Shown piece after piece: positions 1-7,371 of a DNA stretch of 7,768 nt. The position numbers were made by a program, and so were the translations under genes. The notes beneath the pieces were generated by a model, which saw only the letters and a list, made by a program, of their open reading frames with translations, made no database searches and was not told the origin of the DNA. The first letter of the stretch is position 1; every line of letters begins with the position of its first letter. This DNA comes from Desulfobacula sp. GTDB lineage: Bacteria; Desulfobacterota; Desulfobacteria; Desulfobacterales; Desulfobacteraceae. The stretch spans positions 1 to 7,768 of the forward strand of contig JABIYQ010000329.1 in assembly GCA_018702715.1 (NCBI GenBank). Reading direction: 5' to 3'.

Positions 1-2163
1 ATTGAGATTAAAATTCAGGGGAATCAAAAATTAGTCTATACCTCAATAAAACAATCCTTTCCTTTTGGAATTGCTATTTATCTTCCGGAAACGGCTATTG
101 CTGAAGATTTTAAGATGACAATCCCTGGAAACAACAGTATTGGTGATGTGATTGTAACCTATGTTGATGAAGAAAAGACAACTGCAAAAATTGAAATTTT
201 ATTAAAACAAGATCTTGCTTATGAAGTAATAGAAAATGATAATATTTTAACGGTGGCGCTTTTGGCCGAGATGATGGAAAATAAGGCCAATGTCAATGAC
301 AAGCCAAACTTCCAAGACATTGCAACGGATCAAAGCTTGAAAAATGATCCAAAATCTGAAGAAACTATTATTATTCCAGATAGAACAGCAAAAATGACTC
401 ATATTGAATTTAATACAATGGAAGATGGGAAAACTGCTATTGTTGTGCAAACAAACCACCCTGTAAAACATGACATCACTCATGACGATGACAATAATAA
501 ACTGTTTTTAAATTTATATAATACAATAATTCCAGAGGTTCATAAACGTCCGCTTTTAACTCAATATTTTAAATCTGCAGTTGAAGGTTTAATGCCGATC
601 CAGGTTCCTGGGGGAAAAAGGAACTCAAAAATTGAGATAAAAATAAGGGACCATGTACCCTATAGAATTGTTCAGACTCAAAATATTATTTCATTGTTTT
701 TCGAGGCATCGGCTGTAACTCCACCTGTATTTACTAAAGCCGATAAAAAAGTATCCAAAGAACCTCAAACCCAAATAATTGAAAACACAGAACAGAAGAC
801 AGACCTGCCTGAAGACTCTGTATTAATTTCAGATAAAAAGCAAACCATTAAAAAGCAAACCAATAAAAAACAAATCATTAAACAACAGGCCATGGAAGAA
901 GCAATTTTTGGAACGCAAAAAAAATATACAGGTGAGAAAATTAAGCTGGATTTTTATGAAACTGATATTAAGAATGTATTCAGAATCCTTCGAAGTGTTG
1001 GAAAACTTAATTTTGCCATCGACAGAGATGTTCAAGGGAAAGTGACCTTAACCCTTGAAAATCCGGTACCATGGGATCAGGTGCTGGATCTTGTTTTAAG
1101 GATGAATAACCTTGGAATGAAAAAAATAGGAAATGTTATACGGATTGCAACCATAGATACACTGGCCAAAGAAGAAAAAATGATGCAGGAAACTATTGTT
1201 GCCAGGCAAAAATCTTTGGAACAAAAAAAGAGTCTTCAGCCATTGGTCACAGAGTATATCCCTGTAAATTATTCCGATGCAGAAGCTGATATTAAACCTC
1301 ATATACTCCAGATTCTGACAAAAGACCGAGGTAGGATAAGTGTTGATGAAAGGACCAATATGATCATTTTCACTGATACTCAGGCAAAAATTGATCAGGC
1401 CCGGGAAATAATTTTTCGATTGGATAAAGTCACCCCGCAAATCATGATTGAAGCAAAAGTTGTAGAGGTGACAAAGGATTTTTCAAGGGAGTTGGGGCTA
1501 GGGTTGAGCCTTACTGAAAGAAATACAGCAACTGCCGGGGTTACCGATTTTACGGTGGCATTAAATCATCCCATTTCAGCGCCTGCAAACACAGGCACTT
1601 TTAATTTTTTTAGATTATTTGGCTCCAGCCTTACATCTTTAAACGCCCAATTAGCAGCTTCTGAAATAAAAGGTGATGTCAAGGTAGTATCTTCACCCCG
1701 AATCCTTACCCTTGACAACAAAAGTGCAAGAATAAAACAAGGCCTTGAGTTTGCATATCTTGAACGTGATGACACGGGAGGGTCCTCAGTTAAATTTAAA
1801 AATATTGATTTGCTTTTGGAAGTCACACCCCATGTCACACCGGATAAAAGGATTGCAATGAATGTCTTTTTGACTAAAAATGATATTGACTCTGTAACCA
1901 GCGGGGTTCCTTCTCTTTCAACCAATGAAGCTGAGACAGAGCTTCTTGTAAATAATAATGATACCATTGTCATTGGCGGTATTGTAAAAACAACTGATAC
2001 TAAAAGCAGTTCTGGAACCCCTTTCCTTTCAGGGATTCCGTATTTAGGCAGGCTTTTCAGGACAGATATTGACAATGATAAAAGAAATGAGCTCTTAATC
2101 TTTATAACCCCATCAATTGTTCAGCTGGAACAAAAAAGAAGTACATTTCCCGCAACAGATTAA
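1..2163 (+). CDS. pilQ: Type IV pilus secretin PilQ, 5'-truncated by the window edge
   Basis: Outer-membrane secretin that forms the gated channel through which the type IV pilus passes. The frame is open from base 1, and the residues before the first ATG (115) are clearly part of an AMIN domain, so the true start and signal peptide lie upstream; 720 codons are visible. Domains in order: AMIN (about 1-250), a second AMIN-like domain (about 394-711), a Lys/Gln-rich linker with a 15-base repeat (835-879), an STN/N0 domain (about 937-1152), a secretin_N domain (about 1243-1470) and the C-terminal secretin domain (about 1480-2135), which contains the gate-type segment VVSSPRILTLDN and the VPGIG-like GIPYLGRLF before the last strands. 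AMIN domains bind peptidoglycan in this family. Two AMIN domains followed by STN and secretin is the PilQ layout rather than that of GspD, PulD or InvG. The stop overlaps the convergent pilotin-like gene. No intrinsic terminator is visible after it. Assignment to PilQ is firm; the upstream pilMNOP context cannot be seen. Confidence 0.93.
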   Translation: MEIKIQGNQKLVYTSIKQSFPFGIAIYLPETAIAEDFKMTIPGNNSIGDVIVTYVDEEKTTAKIEILLKQDLAYEVIENDNILTVALLAEMMENKANVNDKPNFQDIATDQSLKNDPKSEETIIIPDRTAKMTHIEFNTMEDGKTAIVVQTNHPVKHDITHDDDNNKLFLNLYNTIIPEVHKRPLLTQYFKSAVEGLMPIQVPGGKRNSKIEIKIRDHVPYRIVQTQNIISLFFEASAVTPPVFTKADKKVSKEPQTQIIENTEQKTDLPEDSVLISDKKQTIKKQTNKKQIIKQQAMEEAIFGTQKKYTGEKIKLDFYETDIKNVFRILRSVGKLNFAIDRDVQGKVTLTLENPVPWDQVLDLVLRMNNLGMKKIGNVIRIATIDTLAKEEKMMQETIVARQKSLEQKKSLQPLVTEYIPVNYSDAEADIKPHILQILTKDRGRISVDERTNMIIFTDTQAKIDQAREIIFRLDKVTPQIMIEAKVVEVTKDFSRELGLGLSLTERNTATAGVTDFTVALNHPISAPANTGTFNFFRLFGSSLTSLNAQLAASEIKGDVKVVSSPRILTLDNKSARIKQGLEFAYLERDDTGGSSVKFKNIDLLLEVTPHVTPDKRIAMNVFLTKNDIDSVTSGVPSLSTNEAETELLVNNNDTIVIGGIVKTTDTKSSSGTPFLSGIPYLGRLFRTDIDNDKRNELLIFITPSIVQLEQKRSTFPATD
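835..879 (+). repeat. In-frame 15-base tandem repeat in the PilQ linker
   Basis: Three consecutive 15-base units encode KKQTI, KKQTN and KKQII, followed by a decayed KQQA. Units 1 and 2 differ at a single base; unit 3 has drifted further. The repeat lies between the second AMIN-like domain and the STN domain, in a charged, probably disordered linker. Copy number could change by slippage without breaking the reading frame. Confidence 0.8.
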
Positions 2164-2915
2164 TTCAAATCAAAAAGTCTTTTTTGTGCTTCCTTTGCAA
2201 GTGGTGATGTGTCAGGTTCTATCTTTAGCACAATATTCCAGGATTTTTTGGCATTATCAAACTCTTTTAACGCTTCATACACCTTTGCCAAATCAGCATG
2301 AAGGATGGCAGCACCGGGATTTTTTTCCAATGTATGACGGAGAAAATCAATGGCCTGGGTGTGGTACCCTGTCTTAATGTAAATGGATGCAAGCCCATGG
2401 ATGGCATTTAAAAAATTGGGACGGATTTCCAGAGATTTTCTAAAATATGTTTTGGCCTTTACATACATCTTTTGATGGAAATATGACCATCCAAGATTTG
2501 ACAAAGGTATTTCAGGAGTAGCGTATAAAAGATTTTCGGAAACCTCTTTAAAACACTGAATGGCAAGATCCCATTTTTCCTGCTTCATATATGCCGCCCC
2601 AAGATTATTTTTTGCGCGAATATAATCAGGTTTAAATTCCAAAGCCTTTTTAAAACTTTTTTCTGCAAGATCATTTCTAAACTTGACAAGATAGACAAGC
2701 CCGAGGCTATTGAAAAGATAGGGGTCATTGGGAATGGTTTTTTGGGCTTCAAGAAGGTTTTTTAATGCAGCTGTATGGTTACCATTCCTATAGAGTTCCT
2801 CGCCAAGCCTTTGTGTTGCCAGTGCAATTTCTTTTTTGTTCTCCACATCCATATTTTTTGACACGCATGACACCATAAAAAGGACGACAAAAAATAAAGA
2901 AATAAGATTTTTCAT
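2160..2915 (-). CDS. Six-TPR lipoprotein, probable PilF/Tgl-type pilotin for the PilQ secretin
   Basis: Predicted outer-membrane lipoprotein of 251 residues. Residues 1-17 form a short lipoprotein signal ending in MVSC with Cys17 as the lipidated residue; Met at -3 is slightly off the usual Leu. The rest is six tetratricopeptide repeats in near-perfect 34-residue register: 31-64, 65-98, 99-132, 134-167, 168-201 and 202-235. Size, lipid anchor and six TPRs match PilF of Pseudomonas and Tgl of Myxococcus, which are needed for PilQ to assemble in the outer membrane. The adjacent convergent pilQ strongly supports this role. The start ATG overlaps the stop of the LysM gene (ATGA) and has a good Shine-Dalgarno sequence nine bases upstream. 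The stop overlaps the pilQ stop. TPR lipoproteins also serve other complexes, so the pilotin role is inferred from context and architecture. Confidence 0.85.
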   Translation of the reverse strand: MKNLISLFFVVLFMVSCVSKNMDVENKKEIALATQRLGEELYRNGNHTAALKNLLEAQKTIPNDPYLFNSLGLVYLVKFRNDLAEKSFKKALEFKPDYIRAKNNLGAAYMKQEKWDLAIQCFKEVSENLLYATPEIPLSNLGWSYFHQKMYVKAKTYFRKSLEIRPNFLNAIHGLASIYIKTGYHTQAIDFLRHTLEKNPGAAILHADLAKVYEALKEFDNAKKSWNIVLKIEPDTSPLAKEAQKRLFDLN

Positions 2916-4468
2916 ATTGGTATTTCCCCTTTATTGGGCTTGGTTTTCTTCTCCATTATTGTGTTCCTTTCAGCGGATAAAATTTTTACGCCTTCGTTTT
3001 TAAGATAGGCAAAAGCATCTGCACTTAATTTATTAACAGGAAGAAACAACTTTTCTTGTCCTTTGGTAAGATAAAGTCCATTTATGCTTTTAATGGTTTT
3101 TTTACTGGAAAAAGAAGGGTTATTCCATGTTGCATATCCAAGATGCGAGAATAATTTTTGTGCCAATTCAATTGGGGTTAATTCAGGGGATATGGAAAGA
3201 ATTTTTAATTTTTGTTTTTTAAGGATTTCTAAAGCAGATCCATAAACTATTCCAAAATTAATCAACACATCTTTTGTGTCTTCTCTTGTAACCCGATCAA
3301 AAGATGCCTCAAGAAGTATATTATTAAACATAAAATGTATTTTTGAATTTGAGGTATAAGTATAGTTAGCTTGCAAAAGTAGTGCCTTAATAATAATTTT
3401 GGTTTCAGTGATCCCAATATTTTTTTTCAGCAATCTATTTTTTTCAACAATTTTTAATTTATCAATTTTCGGTTTATCAGTCTCTTGTTTATCAGTCTCT
3501 TGTTTATTAGTCAGCTCTGACAATAATTTAATTTTCAGATCCTTCCAATGGGCTTGTATGTTTTTTACCAGGGCACCACTTATATTATCGCCCGAAAGGA
3601 TAAGTATTTTGGAACCATCTTTGGCATCAATAATAGGATTAGATGATAAATCAAGCACCCCGGTTGAATTGTTTTTTTCAGGAAAATACATTTTCCCACT
3701 ATTTAATAGGGTTCCTTCAATAAGAGAAGTGTACCTTTTTAATGCCATCATTTTACTGGTTTCTATTTTAAAGCGTTTTTTTATTTTTTTATCTTTGTAT
3801 TTTTTTGATTCTCCCGAGATAAGACCCTTAAACCAGGGTTGAGATTTTATGGAAGGGTCGGGCAGATAAATATCAGCACCTTCATAAATTATGTGAATAT
3901 TTTTTATATTGGGGTTGACCAGTTGTAAAGCTTTTAGACCTTCCTTTGATATACCACCCCCTTTATTTAAAAAATCCTTATCCAACAGCCTGGAAACTAT
4001 TTCCCCTTTTTTGATTTTGTGTATTTTAAAGAATGGTGCCAAATCCAGTTTGTTCGGCCGGCCGGAAAATTCGATGACAGGGACATCAATATTACCTGGT
4101 GTGATTTGCTTAAAGTCTTGGACCCCTGTTCTTTTTAAAGGAATAAGGATTCGGCTGCCCGGCTTAATGTCATCGATATTGTTGTTTTTGGGATTAATTT
4201 GCTTAAATATGATTAAAAAAAGAGTGAAATTTTTTTTTGAAAGTTCTCCCTTTTTTTGAAAGATTTTATACAGCCAGTCCCCTTTTTGGACGATATAAGG
4301 TTCGCAAAGAATATCCTCATTTTTATATTTTAAAATTGAATATCTTTTGTAAGAAGTCTTTACGCTTTTGGCTTTAGAATGGGCTGAAAATGGGTATACA
4401 CTTGAAACAAAGAAAAATAAACCGACGAAAATGCATAGTTTAAAAAAATAAATTTTTTCATGAATCAT
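2912..4468 (-). CDS. Exported LysM-domain protein of unknown function
   Basis: 518 residues. The N-terminus has a few charged residues and then a hydrophobic stretch (about 8-24), as in a Sec signal peptide; cleavage near residues 29-33 is plausible, giving a periplasmic protein. Residues 57-111 form a LysM domain: it opens with YIVQKGDWLYKI, contains INP and ends with the IKPGSRILIPL segment. Residues 146-204 look like a second, divergent LysM (KIHKIKKGEI, LVNPNIKN, YEGADIYLP). LysM binds peptidoglycan glycan chains. A Lys-rich linker (220-245) follows, then a domain at about 250-318 that I do not recognise, a pentapeptide repeat (321-340) and another unrecognised domain (about 346-500). No catalytic motif is evident. 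The gene overlaps thrC by ATGA and the pilotin-like gene by ATGA. No Shine-Dalgarno sequence precedes its ATG, but no other start would keep the signal peptide. A wall-anchoring role for the PilQ complex, like TsaP or FimV, is possible by context only. Confidence 0.8.
   Translation of the reverse strand: MIHEKIYFFKLCIFVGLFFFVSSVYPFSAHSKAKSVKTSYKRYSILKYKNEDILCEPYIVQKGDWLYKIFQKKGELSKKNFTLFLIIFKQINPKNNNIDDIKPGSRILIPLKRTGVQDFKQITPGNIDVPVIEFSGRPNKLDLAPFFKIHKIKKGEIVSRLLDKDFLNKGGGISKEGLKALQLVNPNIKNIHIIYEGADIYLPDPSIKSQPWFKGLISGESKKYKDKKIKKRFKIETSKMMALKRYTSLIEGTLLNSGKMYFPEKNNSTGVLDLSSNPIIDAKDGSKILILSGDNISGALVKNIQAHWKDLKIKLLSELTNKQETDKQETDKPKIDKLKIVEKNRLLKKNIGITETKIIIKALLLQANYTYTSNSKIHFMFNNILLEASFDRVTREDTKDVLINFGIVYGSALEILKKQKLKILSISPELTPIELAQKLFSHLGYATWNNPSFSSKKTIKSINGLYLTKGQEKLFLPVNKLSADAFAYLKNEGVKILSAERNTIMEKKTKPNKGEIPI
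2925..2932 (-). promoter_or_regulatory. Ribosome binding site of the TPR lipoprotein gene
   Basis: AAAGGGGA on the - strand, nine bases before the ATG at 2915. It lies inside the last codons of the LysM gene, so ribosomes can load directly as well as re-initiate at the ATGA overlap. Confidence 0.7.
3449..3508 (-). repeat. In-frame 15-base tandem repeat in the LysM protein
   Basis: Four 15-base units encode NKQET, DKQET, DKPKI and DKLKI (residues 321-340). A 15-base + strand unit, TTTATCAGTCTCTTG, occurs twice in exact tandem at 3473-3502, so that part is recently duplicated or kept identical. The repeat joins the two unrecognised domains and is probably a flexible charged linker. Confidence 0.8.
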
Positions 4469-5970
4469 AAAGGTGTTGTTAAATCCAGTCTTTTGGCTAT
4501 TTTACCAGAAATATCCTCGATAAAATTTTGGAAATTTTTTTCTCCCAGACGATTTTTTTGTGATGGAATTATTGTGGGATCATCCGGCAGTATTAGGGAG
4601 GGCTGGTTGATATTGTTTAAATCAGAATCAATTTTATAGTCTTTAGGTATTTGTGATTTAAAATAGAGGTCTTGAAAATCCGAAAATTTCATTGCATGTG
4701 CAGTTGCATCAAGTATGGCAGTCTCATTGTTTGTAACAATATTCTTTTTAAGCGCCTCTATAAGTCCTGCAAGGCATTCGCCCCCCTGGGTACATGCAAT
4801 ATGGCCGTTTCTATTAGCCAAAAGCTGGCTATCCATTATCGACTGCTCTGTTACTTGAACAAAAAATACCTGCCGGCCACCGGCAATGGCGTTATATTCC
4901 TTTCTAATTTGTATCACCCTTGGCATTGAAACAGGATTGCCTATCATTGCAGCCTGAGCCACACTTGGTTTTGTATCCACAGGTACAAATTTTCTTTTGG
5001 TTTCATCGGGTTCAAGATAGTATTGATAGACAGGGTCAGCATGCTCTGACTGGACACCAATTATCTTTGGCAAACAATCAATGATATCGGCTTCATAAAA
5101 TTTAATAAATCCATTCATTATGGCTGAAATATTACCTGCATTTCCAATAGGGACAACAATAACTTTGTCTTTCATATCCCAGTCAAAATACTGGGCAACT
5201 TCATAAGAATATGATTCCTGGCCAAGAATCCGCCATGCATTTTTTGAATTTAAAAGTACAACTGAATACTGTGTTGACAAATGTTCTACAATTTTCATGC
5301 AATCATCAAAAACACCTGGAATTTCAAAAACATGCGCACCGCTTCCCAGGGGCTGTGAAAGTTGTTGAGCGGTCACCTTTTTATGGGGCAAAAGAACAGC
5401 AGATTTGATTAAAGGCCCCAGGTAAGACGCATAGAGAGCAGCAGCAGCAGATGTGTCGCCCGTGGATGCACAGATGGCAATAACATCAGATACAAGATTT
5501 TTATCAATCAGATCTTTTATGCTGGACATTGCACTGGCCATACCACGATCTTTAAAAGAAGCGCTTGGGTTTTGTCCGTCGTTTTTATAAAAAAATGAAA
5601 GTCCAATAGTCTCTTTAAGGCTTTCGCCGGCTTCTATAACAGGTGTATGACCTTCACCAAGATAAATGATGGATTCCAGAGGAATGCTTGGCCCAATAAA
5701 TTCATGATACCTGTAAATACCCTTTAGAGCAGGTATTTTCAGCATTTTTCTGAAATCAAATATTTTCTGCCAGGTCTTCCCGGGAATCTTTTGTAGCGTC
5801 TTGGCTTTTTTATCCTGAATGAGCAGGACCTGGTTGCACTCAGGGCATACATATAAAAGTTTTTCGATTGAATATTCTACAGAACACCCCAGGCATTTAT
5901 AATGCTGACCGCTTCGAGGCTTTGGTATGATATAAGGTTTTATATCCTCAGGAAAGAAATCAAGCATCAT
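4465..5970 (-). CDS. thrC: Threonine synthase (PLP-dependent)
   Basis: Converts O-phospho-L-homoserine to L-threonine and phosphate, the last step of threonine synthesis, in the cytoplasm. 501 residues from the chosen start. Residues 26-45 hold a zinc-ribbon-like CxxC...CPEC pair (Cys26, 29, 42, 45). The fold-type II PLP core follows: NPSASFKDRGM with the Schiff-base Lys140, ASTGDTSAAAA (168-178), and the phosphate-binding PIGNAGN (274-280). IGNPVSMPR is the usual C-terminal family signature. A tail of about 70 residues beyond the core is long for bacterial ThrC. The start is set at ATG 5970, six bases after a good Shine-Dalgarno; an in-frame TTG at 5976 directly abuts that site and is unlikely. 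The gene overlaps serS by 11 bases and the LysM gene by 4. Cysteate synthase is a close paralogue and cannot be fully excluded, but threonine synthase is much likelier. Confidence 0.9.
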   Translation of the reverse strand: MMLDFFPEDIKPYIIPKPRSGQHYKCLGCSVEYSIEKLLYVCPECNQVLLIQDKKAKTLQKIPGKTWQKIFDFRKMLKIPALKGIYRYHEFIGPSIPLESIIYLGEGHTPVIEAGESLKETIGLSFFYKNDGQNPSASFKDRGMASAMSSIKDLIDKNLVSDVIAICASTGDTSAAAALYASYLGPLIKSAVLLPHKKVTAQQLSQPLGSGAHVFEIPGVFDDCMKIVEHLSTQYSVVLLNSKNAWRILGQESYSYEVAQYFDWDMKDKVIVVPIGNAGNISAIMNGFIKFYEADIIDCLPKIIGVQSEHADPVYQYYLEPDETKRKFVPVDTKPSVAQAAMIGNPVSMPRVIQIRKEYNAIAGGRQVFFVQVTEQSIMDSQLLANRNGHIACTQGGECLAGLIEALKKNIVTNNETAILDATAHAMKFSDFQDLYFKSQIPKDYKIDSDLNNINQPSLILPDDPTIIPSQKNRLGEKNFQNFIEDISGKIAKRLDLTTPL

Positions 5971-7249
5971 TATCAATCACCTTTTGGCCACCCATGTAGG
6001 ATACCAATGCATCCGGAATAATAACAGATCCGTCGGCCTGTTGGTAGTTTTCCAATATGGCGGCAAATGTCCGTCCCACAGCCAGTCCGGAACCATTTAA
6101 AGTATGAACAAACTCAGGTTTTTTCGTATCTTTTCTTCTAAATCGTATGCCGGCACGTCTGGCCTGGAAATCCAGACAATTGCTACAAGAAGAGATTTCC
6201 CTGTATAAACCCCCATCATCCTGGCCCGGCATCCATACTTCAATATCATAGGTTTTTGTTGCTGAAAAACCTAAATCTCCAGTGCAGAGTGTGACAACAT
6301 GGTAGGGAAGTTCAAGAAGTTGAAGGATTTTTTCAGCATTGGAAAGCAGGGATTCAAGCTCAATAAATGAGGTTTCAGGGGTTGTCAATTTAACCAGTTC
6401 CACTTTGTTAAACTGGTGCTGACGAATTAATCCTTTAGTGTCCCTGCCGTAAGAACCGGCTTCCGACCTGAAACATGGAGTGTATGCTGTGAATTTGCAG
6501 GGAAGCATTGATTCGTCAATAATTTCGTTGGCATAAATATTGGTCATGGGAACTTCAGAAGTAGGGATCAGGTAGTAATCCCATCCTTCAAGTTTAAAAA
6601 GGTCTTCTTCAAACTTGGGTAATTGACCGGTTCCTGTCATAGTGGCTTTGTTCACAATAAATGGAGGCAGAGTTTCAGTGTAGCCATGTTGAGAAATATG
6701 GATATCCAGCATAAAATTTATAAGCGCTCTTTCAAGCCTTGCACCTTGCCCAAAATAGAGCGGAAATCTAGCCCCCGTGAGTTTTGCCGCCCTTGTAAAA
6801 TCAAGGATTCCTAAATTTTCACCAATTTCCCAATGGGGCTTTATTTTAAAATCAGATTTTTTTGGTTTGCCATGGGTTTTTTCGAGTCTGTTTTCAGTAT
6901 CATCTCTACCTACAGGGACATCTTCATGGGGGATATTCGGAAGCGAGATAAGAAAATCATGTATGGCATCTTTGATTGATGAAAGTTCTTTATCCAGTTT
7001 TTTTATGGTTTCAGAAACGTCTTTCATTTGTTCAATAAAAGGGGCAGCGTTTTCCCCTGCTTTTTTCATTTTTGCGATATCACCGGAAACAACATTCCTT
7101 TTATGTCTCAGAGCTTCTATCTCCAAAAGCAATGCTTTCCTTTTATCTTCATTATTTAAAATCAAGGTAAAGTCTATTTTAGCCTTTCTTTTTTCCATGC
7201 CCCTTTTAACAGCTTCCAAATTGGTTTTTATATATTTTAAATCTAGCAT
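5960..7249 (-). CDS. serS: Seryl-tRNA synthetase
   Basis: Charges tRNA-Ser (and tRNA-Sec) with serine in the cytoplasm. 429 residues, the usual full length. Residues 1-110 are the N-terminal domain, opening MLDLKYI and with the long Lys/Glu-rich antiparallel coiled-coil arm (about 30-100) that grips the tRNA long variable arm. PNIPHEDVPVG (104-114) leads into the class II catalytic core: motif 1 around 170-196, the serine-site TSE at 230-232, motif 2 from FRSEAGS (260-266) through RQHQF (276-280), YREISSCSN at 349-357, and motif 3 GLAVGRTFAAILE (388-400) with Arg393. Between MPGQ and YREISS there seem to be about three more residues (DDGGL) than I expect for the family. The start is firm because the family N-terminus begins here, although its Shine-Dalgarno is weak: AAGGG at 7270-7266, 16 bases from the ATG. 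It is the first gene of the four-gene unit. Confidence 0.97.
   Translation of the reverse strand: MLDLKYIKTNLEAVKRGMEKRKAKIDFTLILNNEDKRKALLLEIEALRHKRNVVSGDIAKMKKAGENAAPFIEQMKDVSETIKKLDKELSSIKDAIHDFLISLPNIPHEDVPVGRDDTENRLEKTHGKPKKSDFKIKPHWEIGENLGILDFTRAAKLTGARFPLYFGQGARLERALINFMLDIHISQHGYTETLPPFIVNKATMTGTGQLPKFEEDLFKLEGWDYYLIPTSEVPMTNIYANEIIDESMLPCKFTAYTPCFRSEAGSYGRDTKGLIRQHQFNKVELVKLTTPETSFIELESLLSNAEKILQLLELPYHVVTLCTGDLGFSATKTYDIEVWMPGQDDGGLYREISSCSNCLDFQARRAGIRFRRKDTKKPEFVHTLNGSGLAVGRTFAAILENYQQADGSVIIPDALVSYMGGQKVIDNDA
5977..5984 (-). promoter_or_regulatory. Ribosome binding site that decides the thrC start
   Basis: AAAGGTGA on the - strand, inside the last codons of serS. Spacing is six bases to ATG 5970 and nine to the next ATG at 5967, but zero to the TTG at 5976. 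The location inside serS suggests that thrC translation is coupled to serS. Confidence 0.75.
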
Positions 7250-7290
7250 TTTATTTATTATTTTACCCTTTTTAAATTCCCTAAGTTCCT

Positions 7291-7319
7291 ATTTTAAAAG
7301 ATTCTTCAACAATTGTCAC
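7291..7319 (-). promoter_or_regulatory. Sigma70-like promoter for the serS-thrC-LysM-TPR unit
   Basis: On the - strand, -35 GTGACA (7319-7314) and -10 TAAAAT (7296-7291) each match consensus at five of six bases, with an ideal 17-base spacer. Transcription would start near 7284, giving a leader of about 35 bases before the serS ATG. That is too short for a T-box or other riboswitch. Confidence 0.65.
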
Positions 7320-7371
7320 CTGATACCATGAGGGGGGTAAACAGTCAATGATTTTTGCAGGTTGACAATTG
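7310..7371. repeat. 9-base inverted repeat across the divergent promoters
   Basis: Left arm CAATTGTCA (7310-7318) and right arm TGACAATTG (7363-7371) are exact reverse complements separated by 44 bases. Each arm overlaps the -35 element of one divergent promoter. The left arm lies in an 8-base palindrome ACAATTGT (7309-7316); next to the right arm is the palindrome TTGGCCAA (7369-7376). It may be an operator pair, or simply two similar promoters facing apart. Confidence 0.5.

Noticed and set aside
1566..2075. 169-residue frame antisense to pilQ
   Set aside because: It lies wholly opposite the conserved secretin domain, has no family pattern, and looks like a codon shadow.
115..2163. pilQ starting at ATG 115
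   Set aside because: The frame is open to base 1, and the upstream residues continue the AMIN domain with no signal peptide after 115.
2171..2186. CAAAAAG/CTTTTTTG as a terminator for pilQ
   Set aside because: The loop would be one base and the stem almost all A-T, so it would not form a useful hairpin.
2117..2377. 86-residue + strand frame past the pilQ stop
   Set aside because: It is antisense to the well-conserved TPR region and reads as random low-quality protein.
3399..3842. 147-residue + strand frame opposite the LysM gene
   Set aside because: Its hydrophobic content follows from the complement of Lys-rich codons; no start signal is evident.
4056..4065. GC-rich palindrome CGGCCGGCCG in an AT-rich gene
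   Set aside because: It is explained by the codons for Ser-Gly-Arg-Pro in the LysM protein and has no partner elsewhere.
5974..5976. TTG start for thrC
   Set aside because: It directly abuts the Shine-Dalgarno sequence; ATG 5970 has proper spacing.
7250..7290. T-box or other leader element upstream of serS
   Set aside because: The predicted leader is only about 35 bases and has no stem-loop.
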